NCBI RefSeq assembly: GCF_965200405.1
Contig: NZ_OZ241356.1
Location: 992,001 to 1,056,000 of the forward strand
Direction of reading: 5' to 3'
Source: Glacieibacterium sp965200405
GTDB taxonomy: Bacteria > Pseudomonadota > Alphaproteobacteria > Sphingomonadales > Sphingomonadaceae
DNA length: 64,000 bases
The position numbers were made by a program, and so were the translations under genes. Of this stretch, positions 7,413 through 15,911 are shown piece after piece. Positions within the stretch are counted from its first letter, which is position 1. Every line of letters begins with the position of its first letter. The notes beneath the pieces were generated by a model. The model searched no databases and was not told the DNA's origin. It saw only the letters and a program-made list of their open reading frames with translations.

Positions 7413-7617
7413 CGGCGACTTCCTGAACAGAATATCCGCCGTGACCGAATTGGCGCATGCCAATCAACGTGGCGTCAAGAGAAGTGTCGAAAAAGTCTAC
7501 GACTTTCTCTTTATGCATAAGGGCAAACTTACCAGCATGCAGCGGGACAAGGCCAGGGAGCATTCCTACGAACGCGTCGTAATTACGATCGACCTCGCCC
7601 GCTTCTATCAAATTCAT
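7357..7617 (-). CDS. Small partner protein of the retropepsin gene
   Basis: An 86-residue protein from an ATG at 7617 with a strong AAGGAG site. The sequence (YDAFVGMLPGLVPLHAGKFA, then KEKVVDFFDTSLDATLIGMR) is compact and mixed alpha/beta. Its 3' end overlaps the retropepsin start, so translation is coupled. I recall similar short proteins next to retropepsin-like genes, but cannot confirm the family. It might be the protease's substrate, inhibitor or scaffold; this is speculation. Confidence 0.65.
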   Translation of the reverse strand: MNLIEAGEVDRNYDAFVGMLPGLVPLHAGKFALMHKEKVVDFFDTSLDATLIGMRQFGHGGYSVQEVADEPEHLGFYSYVGGSGPY

Positions 7618-7628
7618 TTCCCGGCTCC

Positions 7629-7647
7629 TTACCGTCTCTGACGGTAA
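7629..7647. promoter_or_regulatory. Perfect 8-base palindrome abutting a ribosome-binding site
   Basis: TTACCGTC (7629-7636), TCT, GACGGTAA (7640-7647) is a perfect inverted repeat. On the leftward transcript it runs straight into the AAGGAG of the gene starting at 7617. It could be a repressor operator or an RNA hairpin that hides the ribosome-binding site. Confidence 0.5.
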
Positions 7648-7682
7648 ACGCAAATCATGCGGCTGTGAATCCCCTAAAAAAG

Positions 7683-7691
7683 TTATCCACA
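7683..7691 (+). promoter_or_regulatory. Perfect DnaA box
   Basis: TTATCCACA matches the DnaA-box consensus exactly. It sits in the 7618-7830 gap upstream of the leftward retropepsin pair. One box alone does not make an origin; it may be chance or a DnaA-responsive promoter. Confidence 0.4.
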
Positions 7692-7830
7692 TATTTGCCC
7701 ACACACCTACCGCGCAATCTCCCACAATTTGTACTGCCCGCCCCCTGCTCCAACCGCAGCCCCGCATCCGCTGCTTCCCGATCGGGCGCAAAATGCCCCG
7801 AACAGCCGACTTCAAACTGGTTGTGCCAGC

Positions 7831-8346
7831 TTAGCCCGGCGTCATCACCATCATCGCCTCGGCAATCGCGCCCATCAGCACCGGCCGCGGCACCGGCACA
7901 CCTACAGAGACATACCCCGGATTGAACGCCCGCCGCGTCCCGTATCGCTCGACCCACGCCCGGCCGCGCTGCCGCCAGGCCCGCTGTAGGGGCGCTACCG
8001 GAAGCAGGTAGCAGACCCCCGACGGCGCATAGGCATAAGCGATGAAGTCACAGGCTAGCGGCTTCTGGATCCAGCCCGGGACATGCCGCGCCTCATCCGA
8101 CCATTGTTCGAGCAGGACGTCAGGCCAATTCTCCATGCGAACCTTCTCGTCGACGGTGTAGGTTCGCCCGCATTCAAGGGTGAGGATGCGGTCGATGCCG
8201 CCTCGCTGCGCCCAGCCGTCCTGCCGCACCGACACCGCCGTCACTAGCCGCGGGAATGCTCGACGGTAGATCGGCAGCCACCAGTCGGCGTCTGCGAACT
8301 GTTCCGACAAAGCCAGGCTCTCAGCGAAGCGGTGCAGACGCGGCAA
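7831..8346 (-). CDS. Hypothetical protein, possible PD-(D/E)xK-like fold
   Basis: 171 residues from a TTG at 8346. The frame reads protein-like further upstream (NELAANQPPADRHRASAGLP), and a GAGGA lies 7 bases before an ATC at 8403, so the real start may be that rare codon. The spacing GGIDRIL then TYTVDEKVRMENW then DVLLEQW resembles the D...ExK metal site of PD-(D/E)xK nucleases. This is suggestive only. It is the last gene of a leftward set of three small genes (9400 to 7831). Confidence 0.55.
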   Translation of the reverse strand: MPRLHRFAESLALSEQFADADWWLPIYRRAFPRLVTAVSVRQDGWAQRGGIDRILTLECGRTYTVDEKVRMENWPDVLLEQWSDEARHVPGWIQKPLACDFIAYAYAPSGVCYLLPVAPLQRAWRQRGRAWVERYGTRRAFNPGYVSVGVPVPRPVLMGAIAEAMMVMTPG

Positions 8347-8426
8347 ACCCGCCGACGCACGGTGGCGGTCGGCGGGCGGCTGATTGGCGGCTAGCTCGTT
8401 GATGGCGAGGTCCTCGGGAAGCCCCG

Positions 8427-9077
8427 CTAGTGTCGCGTTGTTCCCGAGGCTGCGAGCCGCACCGCGTCGGCTGTGATCAGTGGCAGAGGATCGTCTTCTG
8501 CCGTCTCCGATGCCAGATGATCGTGCTGGGCAAGCAGCCGAAGCTTGTAGACCAGCGCTGCCCAGTCCGGGGCGGGGATGGCAAATACATCGTCACGGCG
8601 CTCACACCAGACGTCAACCAGCCGGTCGAATTCGTCGGTCTTCTCCTGCATGAATAGGCGCTCGAACAGCTCATCATTGTGCGCCTCAATGGCCTCGATC
8701 TCCGGCAGTTTCTCTCTCGCGAACATTGCGAGTGAGGAGACGGCTGGATCGTATTTCGGATCGGCAAAAGTCCTGAGTGTCGCCACCGACCAGACCGTAG
8801 GTTTGCCGCGTTCCGGATCTGGACCGTAGTCGGCCGGCATGGCGAACTCCGGCATCTCCCTTTTCCCTGCCTTCCATGCAGCCTCTGCTGGATTGTTGAC
8901 GGCTGAGTAGTAGGCGTTTTGCGCCGCGTTTGCGGCCTCCAGACGCGCCACAGCGGCTTCCCACGTCGATCGGTCCGGTCGAGCATTCGCGATTTCAGGC
9001 ACGCCTCCGAGGGTCGCCACAGCGGCTACCTTGGCAGCGTCGCTGAACAGCGCGCGGCGGGTGATGTTGGCGCTCAT
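8427..9077 (-). CDS. Hypothetical protein with twin-Arg-like N-terminus
   Basis: 216 residues from an ATG at 9077 that overlaps the preceding stop (ATGA). The N-terminus MSANITRRALFSDAAKVAAV has a paired Arg and a moderately hydrophobic stretch, but lacks a proper Tat motif. The rest is acidic and helical (REKLPEIEAIEAHNDELFER; FDRLVDVWCERRDDVFAIP). No domain is recognised. It resembles small uncharacterised prophage proteins that carry the same RRALL-type beginning. Confidence 0.65.
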   Translation of the reverse strand: MSANITRRALFSDAAKVAAVATLGGVPEIANARPDRSTWEAAVARLEAANAAQNAYYSAVNNPAEAAWKAGKREMPEFAMPADYGPDPERGKPTVWSVATLRTFADPKYDPAVSSLAMFAREKLPEIEAIEAHNDELFERLFMQEKTDEFDRLVDVWCERRDDVFAIPAPDWAALVYKLRLLAQHDHLASETAEDDPLPLITADAVRLAASGTTRH

Positions 9078-9400
9078 GCCTGCGCACTCGCGACTGGCCA
9101 AGCGCGGGCGGCTGCAGTGATCTTGGATGCTGCTTCGTTGCCCCTTTCGAGCTGGAGGCAAAGCAAGGTGATGGCGCGCGATGTGAAGTGAGCAAGATCG
9201 TCGTCGCGCTTGGCGCCGTTCACATTGATTAAATCGTGCAGGTCTTCCATGACGTCCATGATCGCGTGGGTCAGCCCCTGAACGTATTCGAGCTGGGTGC
9301 TTCCAGCTTCGAGCGTGTCGAGGCCGGCAAACTGCTGCGAGGTCTCGTCGTCGCGCTTGGACAGGGCGCAATCCGCCCCTAGTGTGGTGTCAGCCATCAT
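9074..9400 (-). CDS. Hypothetical phage-type protein
   Basis: A 108-residue helical protein (LEYVQGLTHAIMDVMEDLHD; RAITLLCLQLERGNEAASKI). It is the first gene of the leftward three-gene set and is coupled to the next by ATGA at 9074-9077. No family is recognised. It is divergent from the small CopG-like gene at 9485, with an 84-base gap between them. Confidence 0.6.
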   Translation of the reverse strand: MMADTTLGADCALSKRDDETSQQFAGLDTLEAGSTQLEYVQGLTHAIMDVMEDLHDLINVNGAKRDDDLAHFTSRAITLLCLQLERGNEAASKITAAARAWPVASAQA

Positions 9401-9484
9401 CGTTCTCCAGAACGGTTTCGGTTAGAGCCGACGCGGGGATTGCCGTCCCTTGCGTCGGCTTGTCATATCTGGCACCGTCTAATC

Positions 9485-9670
9485 ATGTCGTCAATAGCTG
9501 GTGCCAAAAAATCGCGTGGTCGTCCGCCAGTTGGGTCGACCTCCATCAACTTGCGGTTGCCGCCCGAACAACTCGCCGCACTTGACGGGTGGATAGCCTC
9601 GCACCCCGACGCGCCAACCCGGCCAGAAGCGGTTCGCCGGCTTATCGAAGCAAGCCTCAATGCCCGCTAA
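9485..9670 (+). CDS. Small ribbon-helix-helix (CopG-like) protein
   Basis: 61 residues from an ATG at 9485. A Lys/Arg-rich start (AGAKKSRGRPPVGSTS) is followed by INLRLPPEQLAALDGWIASH and PTRPEAVRRLIEASL, which is the strand-helix-helix pattern of CopG/ParD-type DNA-binding proteins. No good ribosome-binding site is visible, so translation may be leaderless or weak. It probably regulates the divergent promoter region at 9401-9484; no toxin partner is adjacent. Confidence 0.65.
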   Translation: MSSIAGAKKSRGRPPVGSTSINLRLPPEQLAALDGWIASHPDAPTRPEAVRRLIEASLNAR

Positions 9671-9679
9671 GCTGACGCC

Positions 9680-9961
9680 TTGAGCCGTAGTGGTTCGTGG
9701 AAACCGGTCGTTTTGCCGACCGCAAAGACTGCCCAGCTTGGCCGCATTCAGCAGGTGATCCGCGAGACTGTGCCAGGCGCAGTTTGCAAATGCAGCCTCG
9801 ACGGTGCGACGGTGATTTGCAGCTCCGCCGGGATCGAAATTCGCTTCGATCCGACCGGGCCGTCATACGCCGATTTAGGCAGGCACGCTCAGCGGCTAAA
9901 GGACAAGGTCGACGAGGCCAGAGTGGAGGCGTTAGGACGTTCGGGGCGGGGGATCGGCTAG
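9680..9961 (+). CDS. Hypothetical protein
   Basis: A 93-residue ORF from a TTG at 9680, nine bases after the CopG-like gene. It has beta-like segments (AVCKCSLDGATVICSSAGIE) and a basic C-terminal helix (GRHAQRLKDKVDEARVEALG). No family is recognised. The next ORF begins one base after its stop. Confidence 0.5.
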   Translation: MSRSGSWKPVVLPTAKTAQLGRIQQVIRETVPGAVCKCSLDGATVICSSAGIEIRFDPTGPSYADLGRHAQRLKDKVDEARVEALGRSGRGIG

Positions 9962-9962
9962 C

Positions 9963-10256
9963 TTGAGCGCAGTCGTGCTGGCAGGTCGCGTAATCATCGA
10001 TGAGGATATCGAGCCAACCTACCTTCTCGGGACTAAACACAGATTCTATACGGGCGTGGTGAACGGCATACAGATTGAGGTACTGGTCCCGTCGCACGTG
10101 TTCGTGGTTGCCGAGATCGTGGCGAGTGAGGCTAATCGCCTTGGAACCCCTACGACTTTGATCGAGGTCCTAGAAATAGCCGCGACCCGTGTCTTCTGGC
10201 GGGGCCGAGTGCCTGAGAATCGAATCCTCGGTGTGCGTCTGACGGATATCGGGTAA
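9963..10256 (+). CDS. Hypothetical protein
   Basis: A 97-residue ORF from a TTG at 9963. It has a predominantly beta pattern (GRVIIDEDIEPTYLLGTKHR, GIQIEVLVPSHVFVVAEIVA). No family is recognised. It lies in a rightward set of small genes (9485-10256) ahead of the tailspike module. Confidence 0.5.
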   Translation: MSAVVLAGRVIIDEDIEPTYLLGTKHRFYTGVVNGIQIEVLVPSHVFVVAEIVASEANRLGTPTTLIEVLEIAATRVFWRGRVPENRILGVRLTDIG

Positions 10257-10598
10257 GCTCGTCGCGGCGCGCGTCATCTTCGCCATGCGTAACCTCTAAC
10301 GCAATATCAGCAGCGCCGACGCGATGCGGCAACCGCACCGCGTCACCGCACCCGAGCTGGCGGACCTGCCGCTCTACATCGAGATGGCTCCATAGCGCGG
10401 TTTTTATACGCGAAGCAGGGGTCGTACGTAAAATCTGGTCGAACAACCAGGACAGTTCATGAAACCGCTAGTCTCAACACACGCCCGGGCGCCGATCGTC
10501 GGAAGCCAACCCCGTATTGTCTGCGCCGTCTCATAGCGCGCCTCTTTTTAACGTGCGCGCCATGGCACGTACGGAAAAATCCTCTGAGGAAGGCAAAC
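10257..10598. other. Gap with no convincing gene
   Basis: A short open stretch at about 10303-10395 (ending APELADLPLYIEMAP) has only an internal ATG at 10323 and may be a remnant. An AT-rich patch at 10396-10412 (CGCGGTTTTTATACGCG) could be part of a promoter for the next genes. Nothing else is supported. Confidence 0.4.
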
Positions 10599-10745
10599 GT
10601 GTCAATGATGCTACATCAGCGTATCGAAATCCGAGCTACAGGCATCCTCGTCGAGGGTGCCAAAAGAGAAGCACGTCGGCGCGGCATGACGCTGTCCGAG
10701 TTCATGCGTGACGCCATGCGCCGGTCCTTGGCAGAAGCCGCATGA
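10599..10745 (+). CDS. Very small ribbon-helix-helix-like protein
   Basis: 48 residues from a GTG at 10599, with a strong GAGGAAGG site five bases upstream; in-frame ATGs at 10605 and 10608 are alternatives. The sequence (QRIEIRATGILVEGAKREAR, then RGMTLSEFMRDAMRRSLAEA) fits a minimal CopG/Arc-like fold: a strand followed by two helices. Its stop overlaps the next ATG (ATGA at 10742). Likely a DNA-binding regulator of the tailspike set; inferred. Confidence 0.6.
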   Translation: MSMMLHQRIEIRATGILVEGAKREARRRGMTLSEFMRDAMRRSLAEAA

Positions 10746-10903
10746 CGGTGAACAGCAAGTCATCGCCGGCCGCTGTTGCTGCCAGACCGCGCGTGCTCAT
10801 CCCCCTGTTTCTTGGGGAGCCGGAGTCGTATCCTGAGTTTCGAACGCTGCCGAGCGGCGCTGCCTACATCGGTCCCGATCTGCTCCGCCGGGTAAAGCCA
10901 TAG
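10742..10903 (+). CDS. Small hypothetical protein upstream of the tailspike
   Basis: 53 residues, coupled upstream by ATGA, with its TAG directly followed by the tailspike ATG. The sequence (RPRVLIPLFLGEPESYPEFR, then TLPSGAAYIGPDLLRRVKP) has no recognised domain. Position suggests a minor tail or chaperone-like protein translated together with the tailspike. Confidence 0.55.
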   Translation: MTVNSKSSPAAVAARPRVLIPLFLGEPESYPEFRTLPSGAAYIGPDLLRRVKP

Positions 10904-12904
10904 ATGGCCGCCCCCGTCATCCTCGCTAGCCCGTTCCTGACCGCGACGCCGCTGGCGAGCGCTACGTTCTACCTGGCCGGCACTCTCACGCTCGCTACCG
11001 TCTACGCGGACAAGGCTGGTACGCCCCTGGCCAACCCGGTCCGCGCCAACTCGGCCGGTGTGTTTCCGGCGATTTTCCGCGATCCGGCGGTCAAATATCG
11101 CTTAAGAATCACCGACCATGCCGGCGTTCAAATCCGGCCTGACATCGATACGCTTGGCGGCGAACTTGCGGCGGACGCGGCGGCTTTGGCCTACACTGCC
11201 CCCGGCACCGACGCGGTCGAGCGCACGGTTGCGGCCAAGCTCGGCGAGTCCATCTCGGTCAAGGATTTCGGGGCAAAGGTCGACGGCCTGTCCGACGACA
11301 CTGCGGCGGCGCAGGCCGCCTACACCGCGACAGCGATTGCGACCGGCACTGAGTATTTTACGGCTGGCACGATCGTACAGGCGACGGACATGACTTCTCG
11401 AGCTGTCCACCTTCGCGGGGCAGGCCGCGACGCCTCGATCATCAAGCCTGCGACCGCAAACGGCGTAGCGCTCCGAGCGCGTTACAATGCCCCGTCATGG
11501 GACGCCGTCACCATCTCTGACATGAGCATCACGGGCGCCGGGATTTTGCAGGGTACAGGCTTCCGCGCGGGCTCCGACACTAAGCTACCTAGTGAAGAAT
11601 ACGCTGGTCGAACAATCATCACGAACGTGCAGTTCAACAACCTCAACAAGAGCATCGAGCGCCCTTTCGGCCAGATCGGACAGTGGGTCGACGTGTGTCA
11701 GTTCACCGCAGCGAACTATCATCTGTGGACCAGCGATAATGATGCTGGCGGCGACGCCATGCACGGCGGTAATTCGATCGTCACCCGCTCGCATTTCGAC
11801 AGCGCTGCGCTTGTTTCCGACTATATCCGTAGCGACACGGTCGGCACCGGGCAGATCGTGCGTCGAGACAACATCTGCGAGTCGAACCCCGGCTGGATCC
11901 ACTACTGGGACAGCATCAACGATTTCGGCGGCGTTCCTGGCGCCGTCATCGAAAACGAGTGGAACGAGGCCAACTACACCGCTGGCAGCGTCACCATTGG
12001 CGGCGCTACCAGCGCACCGGGCTGGGGCTGGTTCAACGGTGTTGCGTCGTTGCGGATCGTCGACACCCCGCTTGGGCCGCTGACCCTGGCGCAGTCAAAC
12101 GTGACGACGCGGGATTGCGCGCTCGACAACTTGGCCGCAATCAACACCGACGCGGCTAGCACGCTGTTCCACGACAACGCGCGCATGTTCGCCGGGCACG
12201 CTCTCGGCACGGTCCGTTCGATCGGCGCTGTGCAGAACCCCGCGGGCCTGAACGGCCCGGCTTATTCAATGCCGAAGCCAAAGGGCTTGTTTCCGTTCAC
12301 GGCCAACATTCTGGCGCTGTACGACGGCCAATTGCCTATCCCGTTCACCGGCACGGTAAACGTCAGCACGACAACCTCGACCGGGGATCCGGGCCTGCCG
12401 TTTCTGCTCAACACGCAGGACCTGGGCATTGCGACAGGGCAGACGCTGCTCCCAACCGCAACTTTCACCATCCCGGCGACCAGCTACTTCGTGCTGCAAT
12501 ACGTGGCGAAATTGGTTTCCGGACCCCGAGTGCTTGTTCGGGTGAACGGCAGTTCCGGCATCGGCGGCGGTCTCGTCCTCAACAATGCCGAATACAAGAC
12601 GATGACCGTCGTCGGCTACAATCCCGGCGCCGCAGCGGGGAACGAGAGCGTCTACCACACGGCAGGCGCATCGACCTCGATCATCCGCATTGCCGGGCTC
12701 GCTGTGCTGTCCTTTCCAACGGCACAGGCGGCGCTCGAGTACGCCAACAACGGCCTGTTCCCGGCATTTGATCGGCCCGCTTACACGCTGAACAACGTCG
12801 CGGCATCGCGGACGCTGGACCCAACCACGGCAACGCTGCCGCAGACTGCCCAAGCACTGGCCACGCTGATTGCTGATCTCAAGCTTGGGCGGCTGCCGAA
12901 GTGA
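10904..12904 (+). CDS. Phage tailspike with pectate-lyase-like beta-helix
   Basis: 666 residues. An N-terminal particle-binding-type region (about 1-100, FYLAGTLTLATVYADKAGTP) precedes the motif ISVKDFGAKVDGLSDDTAA at about 117-135. That motif marks the start of the right-handed beta-helix in pectate-lyase-3/tailspike proteins that bind or cleave surface polysaccharide. Residues about 140-460 show the repetitive beta pattern. The C-terminal 200 residues look like a separate trimerisation or receptor module. It begins immediately after the previous stop. It is the clearest structural phage gene here. Confidence 0.82.
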   Translation: MAAPVILASPFLTATPLASATFYLAGTLTLATVYADKAGTPLANPVRANSAGVFPAIFRDPAVKYRLRITDHAGVQIRPDIDTLGGELAADAAALAYTAPGTDAVERTVAAKLGESISVKDFGAKVDGLSDDTAAAQAAYTATAIATGTEYFTAGTIVQATDMTSRAVHLRGAGRDASIIKPATANGVALRARYNAPSWDAVTISDMSITGAGILQGTGFRAGSDTKLPSEEYAGRTIITNVQFNNLNKSIERPFGQIGQWVDVCQFTAANYHLWTSDNDAGGDAMHGGNSIVTRSHFDSAALVSDYIRSDTVGTGQIVRRDNICESNPGWIHYWDSINDFGGVPGAVIENEWNEANYTAGSVTIGGATSAPGWGWFNGVASLRIVDTPLGPLTLAQSNVTTRDCALDNLAAINTDAASTLFHDNARMFAGHALGTVRSIGAVQNPAGLNGPAYSMPKPKGLFPFTANILALYDGQLPIPFTGTVNVSTTTSTGDPGLPFLLNTQDLGIATGQTLLPTATFTIPATSYFVLQYVAKLVSGPRVLVRVNGSSGIGGGLVLNNAEYKTMTVVGYNPGAAAGNESVYHTAGASTSIIRIAGLAVLSFPTAQAALEYANNGLFPAFDRPAYTLNNVAASRTLDPTTATLPQTAQALATLIADLKLGRLPK

Positions 12905-12958
12905 CAACCGTCTTAAATGGCGCGTTTGGGCTGACGAGAACGGTAGTCATTTGGAGGC

Positions 12959-13023
12959 GGCCGCGACGCTGAAGGATGGGACGTCGCGGCCTGGCTGCAA
13001 CGTTATCGTCAATCGGCTCCAGT
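12959..13023. repeat. Dispersed hairpin repeat, copy 1
   Basis: A perfect 10-base stem GGCCGCGACG (12959-12968) / CGTCGCGGCC (12982-12991) with a 13-base loop is followed by a tail matching CTGGCTG...CGTCAATCGGCT. About 54 of 65 columns match the copy at 17149-17212, and one stem pair changes from A-T to G-C. It sits in the 149-base gap between the convergent tailspike and RTX genes, so it may also serve as a terminator. Confidence 0.6.
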
Positions 13024-13053
13024 CGTCTGACCTGTCATTCGCTTTAGACGCAC

Positions 13054-15093
13054 TCACGCAATATCGAGATGGTTCGGGACTATGGACTGCCAATCCACCC
13101 CACCTGACAACACGAACTGATCAGCGGCCAGGCCAGCCTTATCAAAGACGCCGTTCATCACGAGGCGGCCGCTCAGGGCGGTACCATGGTCATCCTCGAA
13201 GCGTGACAAGTCGATCACTGTGCTGGTGGTGAACGGGTTCGACGCGGCAGCGACAATATCCGAGAAGGTCAGCCGCGATCCGTCGAGGTCGCGTAGCGCC
13301 GACAGGTCGATCTGATCCTTCTCTTCCGGGTGGAAGAACAACGCGATGCTGCCCCATGATCCGTGGCTCGCGTCGATGATGAAGGTGTCCGCGCCCGCAT
13401 CGCCGTAAAGGTACGATGGCCTTGCCAGATCACCCGGCGCGCTGGCCAGGCGCCAGACCAGCAGATCGTCGCCGTCGCCGCCACGTGCTTCTGACAGATT
13501 ATAGACGATGGGATTGCTGTCGACCTCCCAGTTGGCAACGGCCTCATCGATCAGAAGGTCGTTGCCAGAGCCGCCGGTCAACATGTCGGCACCGCGACCG
13601 CCGATCAGGATGTCATTGCCGTCGCCGCCTGACAGCTGATCGACGCCGTCTCGACCCACTAGAACGTCATTGCCCTCGCGGCCGTTCAGGTTGTCTCGGC
13701 CGTCGCCGCCGGCAATCCGATCGGCGACGCTCGATCCATAAACGGTCTCGATCGAAACCAGCGTCTCGTGAAAGCTGCCCCCGCGATCGACCGCGGTGCC
13801 AGCAGCCAGGTCGACATCGACCCCGGCTGGGACGGCTCGACCGAAATCGACCGTGTCGGTGCCGGCGCCGCCGTCGAAGGCATCCGTGCCGCCCCCCCCG
13901 GTGAAATAGTCATTTCCGCTGCCGCCGTGAACGACATCGTTGAAGTTGCCGCTGCCGAGGAAGCTGATCTGCGCGTTGCCGGCTTGGTAGACAACGGCCG
14001 GCCCTTGCGTTTGGAAAGTGATCGTCCCGCCGCCCGATTGATCGACCTGGACGTGTGCGTCGAACGCGCCAGCGCCAGTGTTGACGAGGATCTGTCGGCT
14101 GCCGACGTCATAGGCACCAGTTAGCGAGTCATTGCCCGAGCCGAAGGTCAGACTGCTGGGTAGCCGGGCAGAGCCTGAGAATGAGATCGGGCCGAACGAC
14201 AGCGACAAGTCGACCGTATCGAAGTTCACGAACAGCCTGCCATCCATTGGCGACGACGCTGCGAAGACATGGAGGCCATCGCTTGATTGCAACAGTGACG
14301 CCGCGGCAAAGACGCCGACGAAATTATATCCGTCTGGGGCGTAGTTGACGGCCGGCAACGGCGTGGTCGCCGCCGACGATGGCAGGCCCGTGTATCGGCG
14401 ATAATCGAGATAGTCCCTGAGCGGATCGGTCGAGATGTGAAACCTGTCCTGGTAGTCACTGATGTCGAAATACGGCGAGGGGTTACGACCCTCGCGCCAG
14501 CCATCGATCAGATAGTGCTGATAGGGATCAACCCCGGCAGCACGCACGTCAGGATTGGCAGCCAAATAAGCAGCCGCGTCAAATAGCGCGTTCGGGCTCC
14601 GACCTTCCCGGATGCCGTCCGTTCGGTAGTGGAGCAAGGGATCGACGCCCGCTGCTCGCACATCAGGGTTCTGTGCAAGGTAGAACGCGGAATCAAAGCC
14701 ATAGACTGGAGGCGGGGCTACAACTGGCGCGGCGATAGGGAATGCGATCCGACCCTCAGCTTGGCCGTATTCGAGCCAATGAGCCAAGGGATTGAGGCCG
14801 GCCGCTCTCACATCGCTGTTGGCATCAAGGTATCTGGAGGTGTCGAACTGTGCAGACGGGTCTCGCCCTTCGCGCCAGCCCCCATCGAAGTAATGTGCAA
14901 GCGGATCGGTATTGGCCGTTTTGACGTCGGCGTTGCTGGCCAGGTAAAACTTGGTATCGAACAGAGAGTTCGGATTGCGCCCCTCGCGCCAGCCGTAGTC
15001 CAGATAATGCTTATATGGATCGATGTTGGCCGCTTTGACGTCGGCGTTCTGGCTCAGATACCAGGCCGCGTCAAAACCATGCGAATCAATCAT
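13054..15093 (-). CDS. RTX calcium-binding protein with 38-residue N-terminal repeats
   Basis: 679 residues from an ATG at 15093 with AGGGG upstream. Residues about 7-235 contain five good and one decayed copies of a 38-residue unit (FDxxxYLxxNxDVxAA, then DPxxHYxxxGWREGRxP). Roughly 380-520 carry RTX nonapeptides (GGDGNDILIGG, GGSGNDLL) that bind calcium and fold outside the cell. There is no signal peptide, which fits type I secretion through a C-terminal signal; no T1SS genes are nearby. It lies convergent to the tailspike gene and might be a surface adhesin carried by the element. Confidence 0.85.
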   Translation of the reverse strand: MIDSHGFDAAWYLSQNADVKAANIDPYKHYLDYGWREGRNPNSLFDTKFYLASNADVKTANTDPLAHYFDGGWREGRDPSAQFDTSRYLDANSDVRAAGLNPLAHWLEYGQAEGRIAFPIAAPVVAPPPVYGFDSAFYLAQNPDVRAAGVDPLLHYRTDGIREGRSPNALFDAAAYLAANPDVRAAGVDPYQHYLIDGWREGRNPSPYFDISDYQDRFHISTDPLRDYLDYRRYTGLPSSAATTPLPAVNYAPDGYNFVGVFAAASLLQSSDGLHVFAASSPMDGRLFVNFDTVDLSLSFGPISFSGSARLPSSLTFGSGNDSLTGAYDVGSRQILVNTGAGAFDAHVQVDQSGGGTITFQTQGPAVVYQAGNAQISFLGSGNFNDVVHGGSGNDYFTGGGGTDAFDGGAGTDTVDFGRAVPAGVDVDLAAGTAVDRGGSFHETLVSIETVYGSSVADRIAGGDGRDNLNGREGNDVLVGRDGVDQLSGGDGNDILIGGRGADMLTGGSGNDLLIDEAVANWEVDSNPIVYNLSEARGGDGDDLLVWRLASAPGDLARPSYLYGDAGADTFIIDASHGSWGSIALFFHPEEKDQIDLSALRDLDGSRLTFSDIVAAASNPFTTSTVIDLSRFEDDHGTALSGRLVMNGVFDKAGLAADQFVLSGGVDWQSIVPNHLDIA

Positions 15094-15911
15094 GCTCGAT
15101 ACCCCTACCGCTCACCCGCCATAGCTCGTTAGGGAAGCGATTTGAAAATATCCATCTGATTATCGGCCGGGTGACAGATTCGTTCGCACGGTCTCTAAAT
15201 CAAAGCCTTAAGCGCCCGTCTGTGGCACCGGGACACTCGGCGAAGCCGATGATCGCGTTGCGTGCAAAGCGAGCGAGGGCGTCCACTCTGAGCTCGCTGC
15301 AGCACTCTCGGAAACCGACCAAGGCGTGCTTGCCGATGCTGTGAGGATGGCTCAGCGGTCGCGGGTTATGACAGGCTGTCCGCACGTCGGCGCCGCCTGC
15401 CGGCCGTGCTGGCGCCGTCGCAGCCGCTCGTGGGGGTAGCTACGTGTCCAATCTGCTCAATCCCGACCGGTGAGTTGTTCATAAAGTGACGGTATCGCCC
15501 CCCGGAGTACGCTGCAAATTGTGAAGCCAGATAAGCGTCTGCGGATACGCGGTCGAGCGGTACGGTCGGCTCGAGTGCTGCACGCCTGCGGCGATTAAGT
15601 TGAAGGGCGAACAGCCATCTGGACAAGGTCATTGCGGACAAGGTCAAGATCGTCGGGTTCGAAGCGCGCTGTAAAGCCCGCGATGCAGCGCTGGTGAAGG
15701 CGGTGACCCACAGGGGCTGCTCGGCCGACTGTTCCGTAGTTAGTTATTCCGGCAAAACAACTGTCGGCGCGCTTTACAAATCACCCTGCCGAGATTTCGA
15801 TGATGGTCGCAACATACTGAAATCGCGGCGTTAATTGTTTTGGCGCGGATCTTGCTTAGCTGTTAAGCGACTGGCCGGAAGGAAATGGCTGGTCATTACG
15901 GGGGATAGACA
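15094..15911. other. Long gap, mostly without a clear gene
   Basis: The RTX promoter must lie at the left end and the PEP-CTERM promoter at the right end (AT-rich at about 15770-15860). A near-exact direct repeat GGACAAGGTCA occurs twice at about 15622-15650. One doubtful leftward ORF (15366-15632) is listed separately. I see no other structure. Confidence 0.4.
15366..15632 (-). CDS. Doubtful small ORF
   Basis: 88 residues from an ATG at 15632 (MTLSRWLFALQLNRRRRAAL, VSADAYLASQFAAYSGGRYR, ending in an Arg-rich tail). An upstream TTG would duplicate the MTLS start. There is no ribosome-binding site and no recognised domain. The middle reads like protein but the ends are low complexity, so it may be a remnant. 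Confidence 0.3.
   Translation of the reverse strand: MTLSRWLFALQLNRRRRAALEPTVPLDRVSADAYLASQFAAYSGGRYRHFMNNSPVGIEQIGHVATPTSGCDGASTAGRRRRRADSLS

Noticed and set aside
10150..10446. 98-codon leftward ORF
   Set aside because: Overlaps a better rightward gene, has no ribosome-binding site and its composition is not protein-like.
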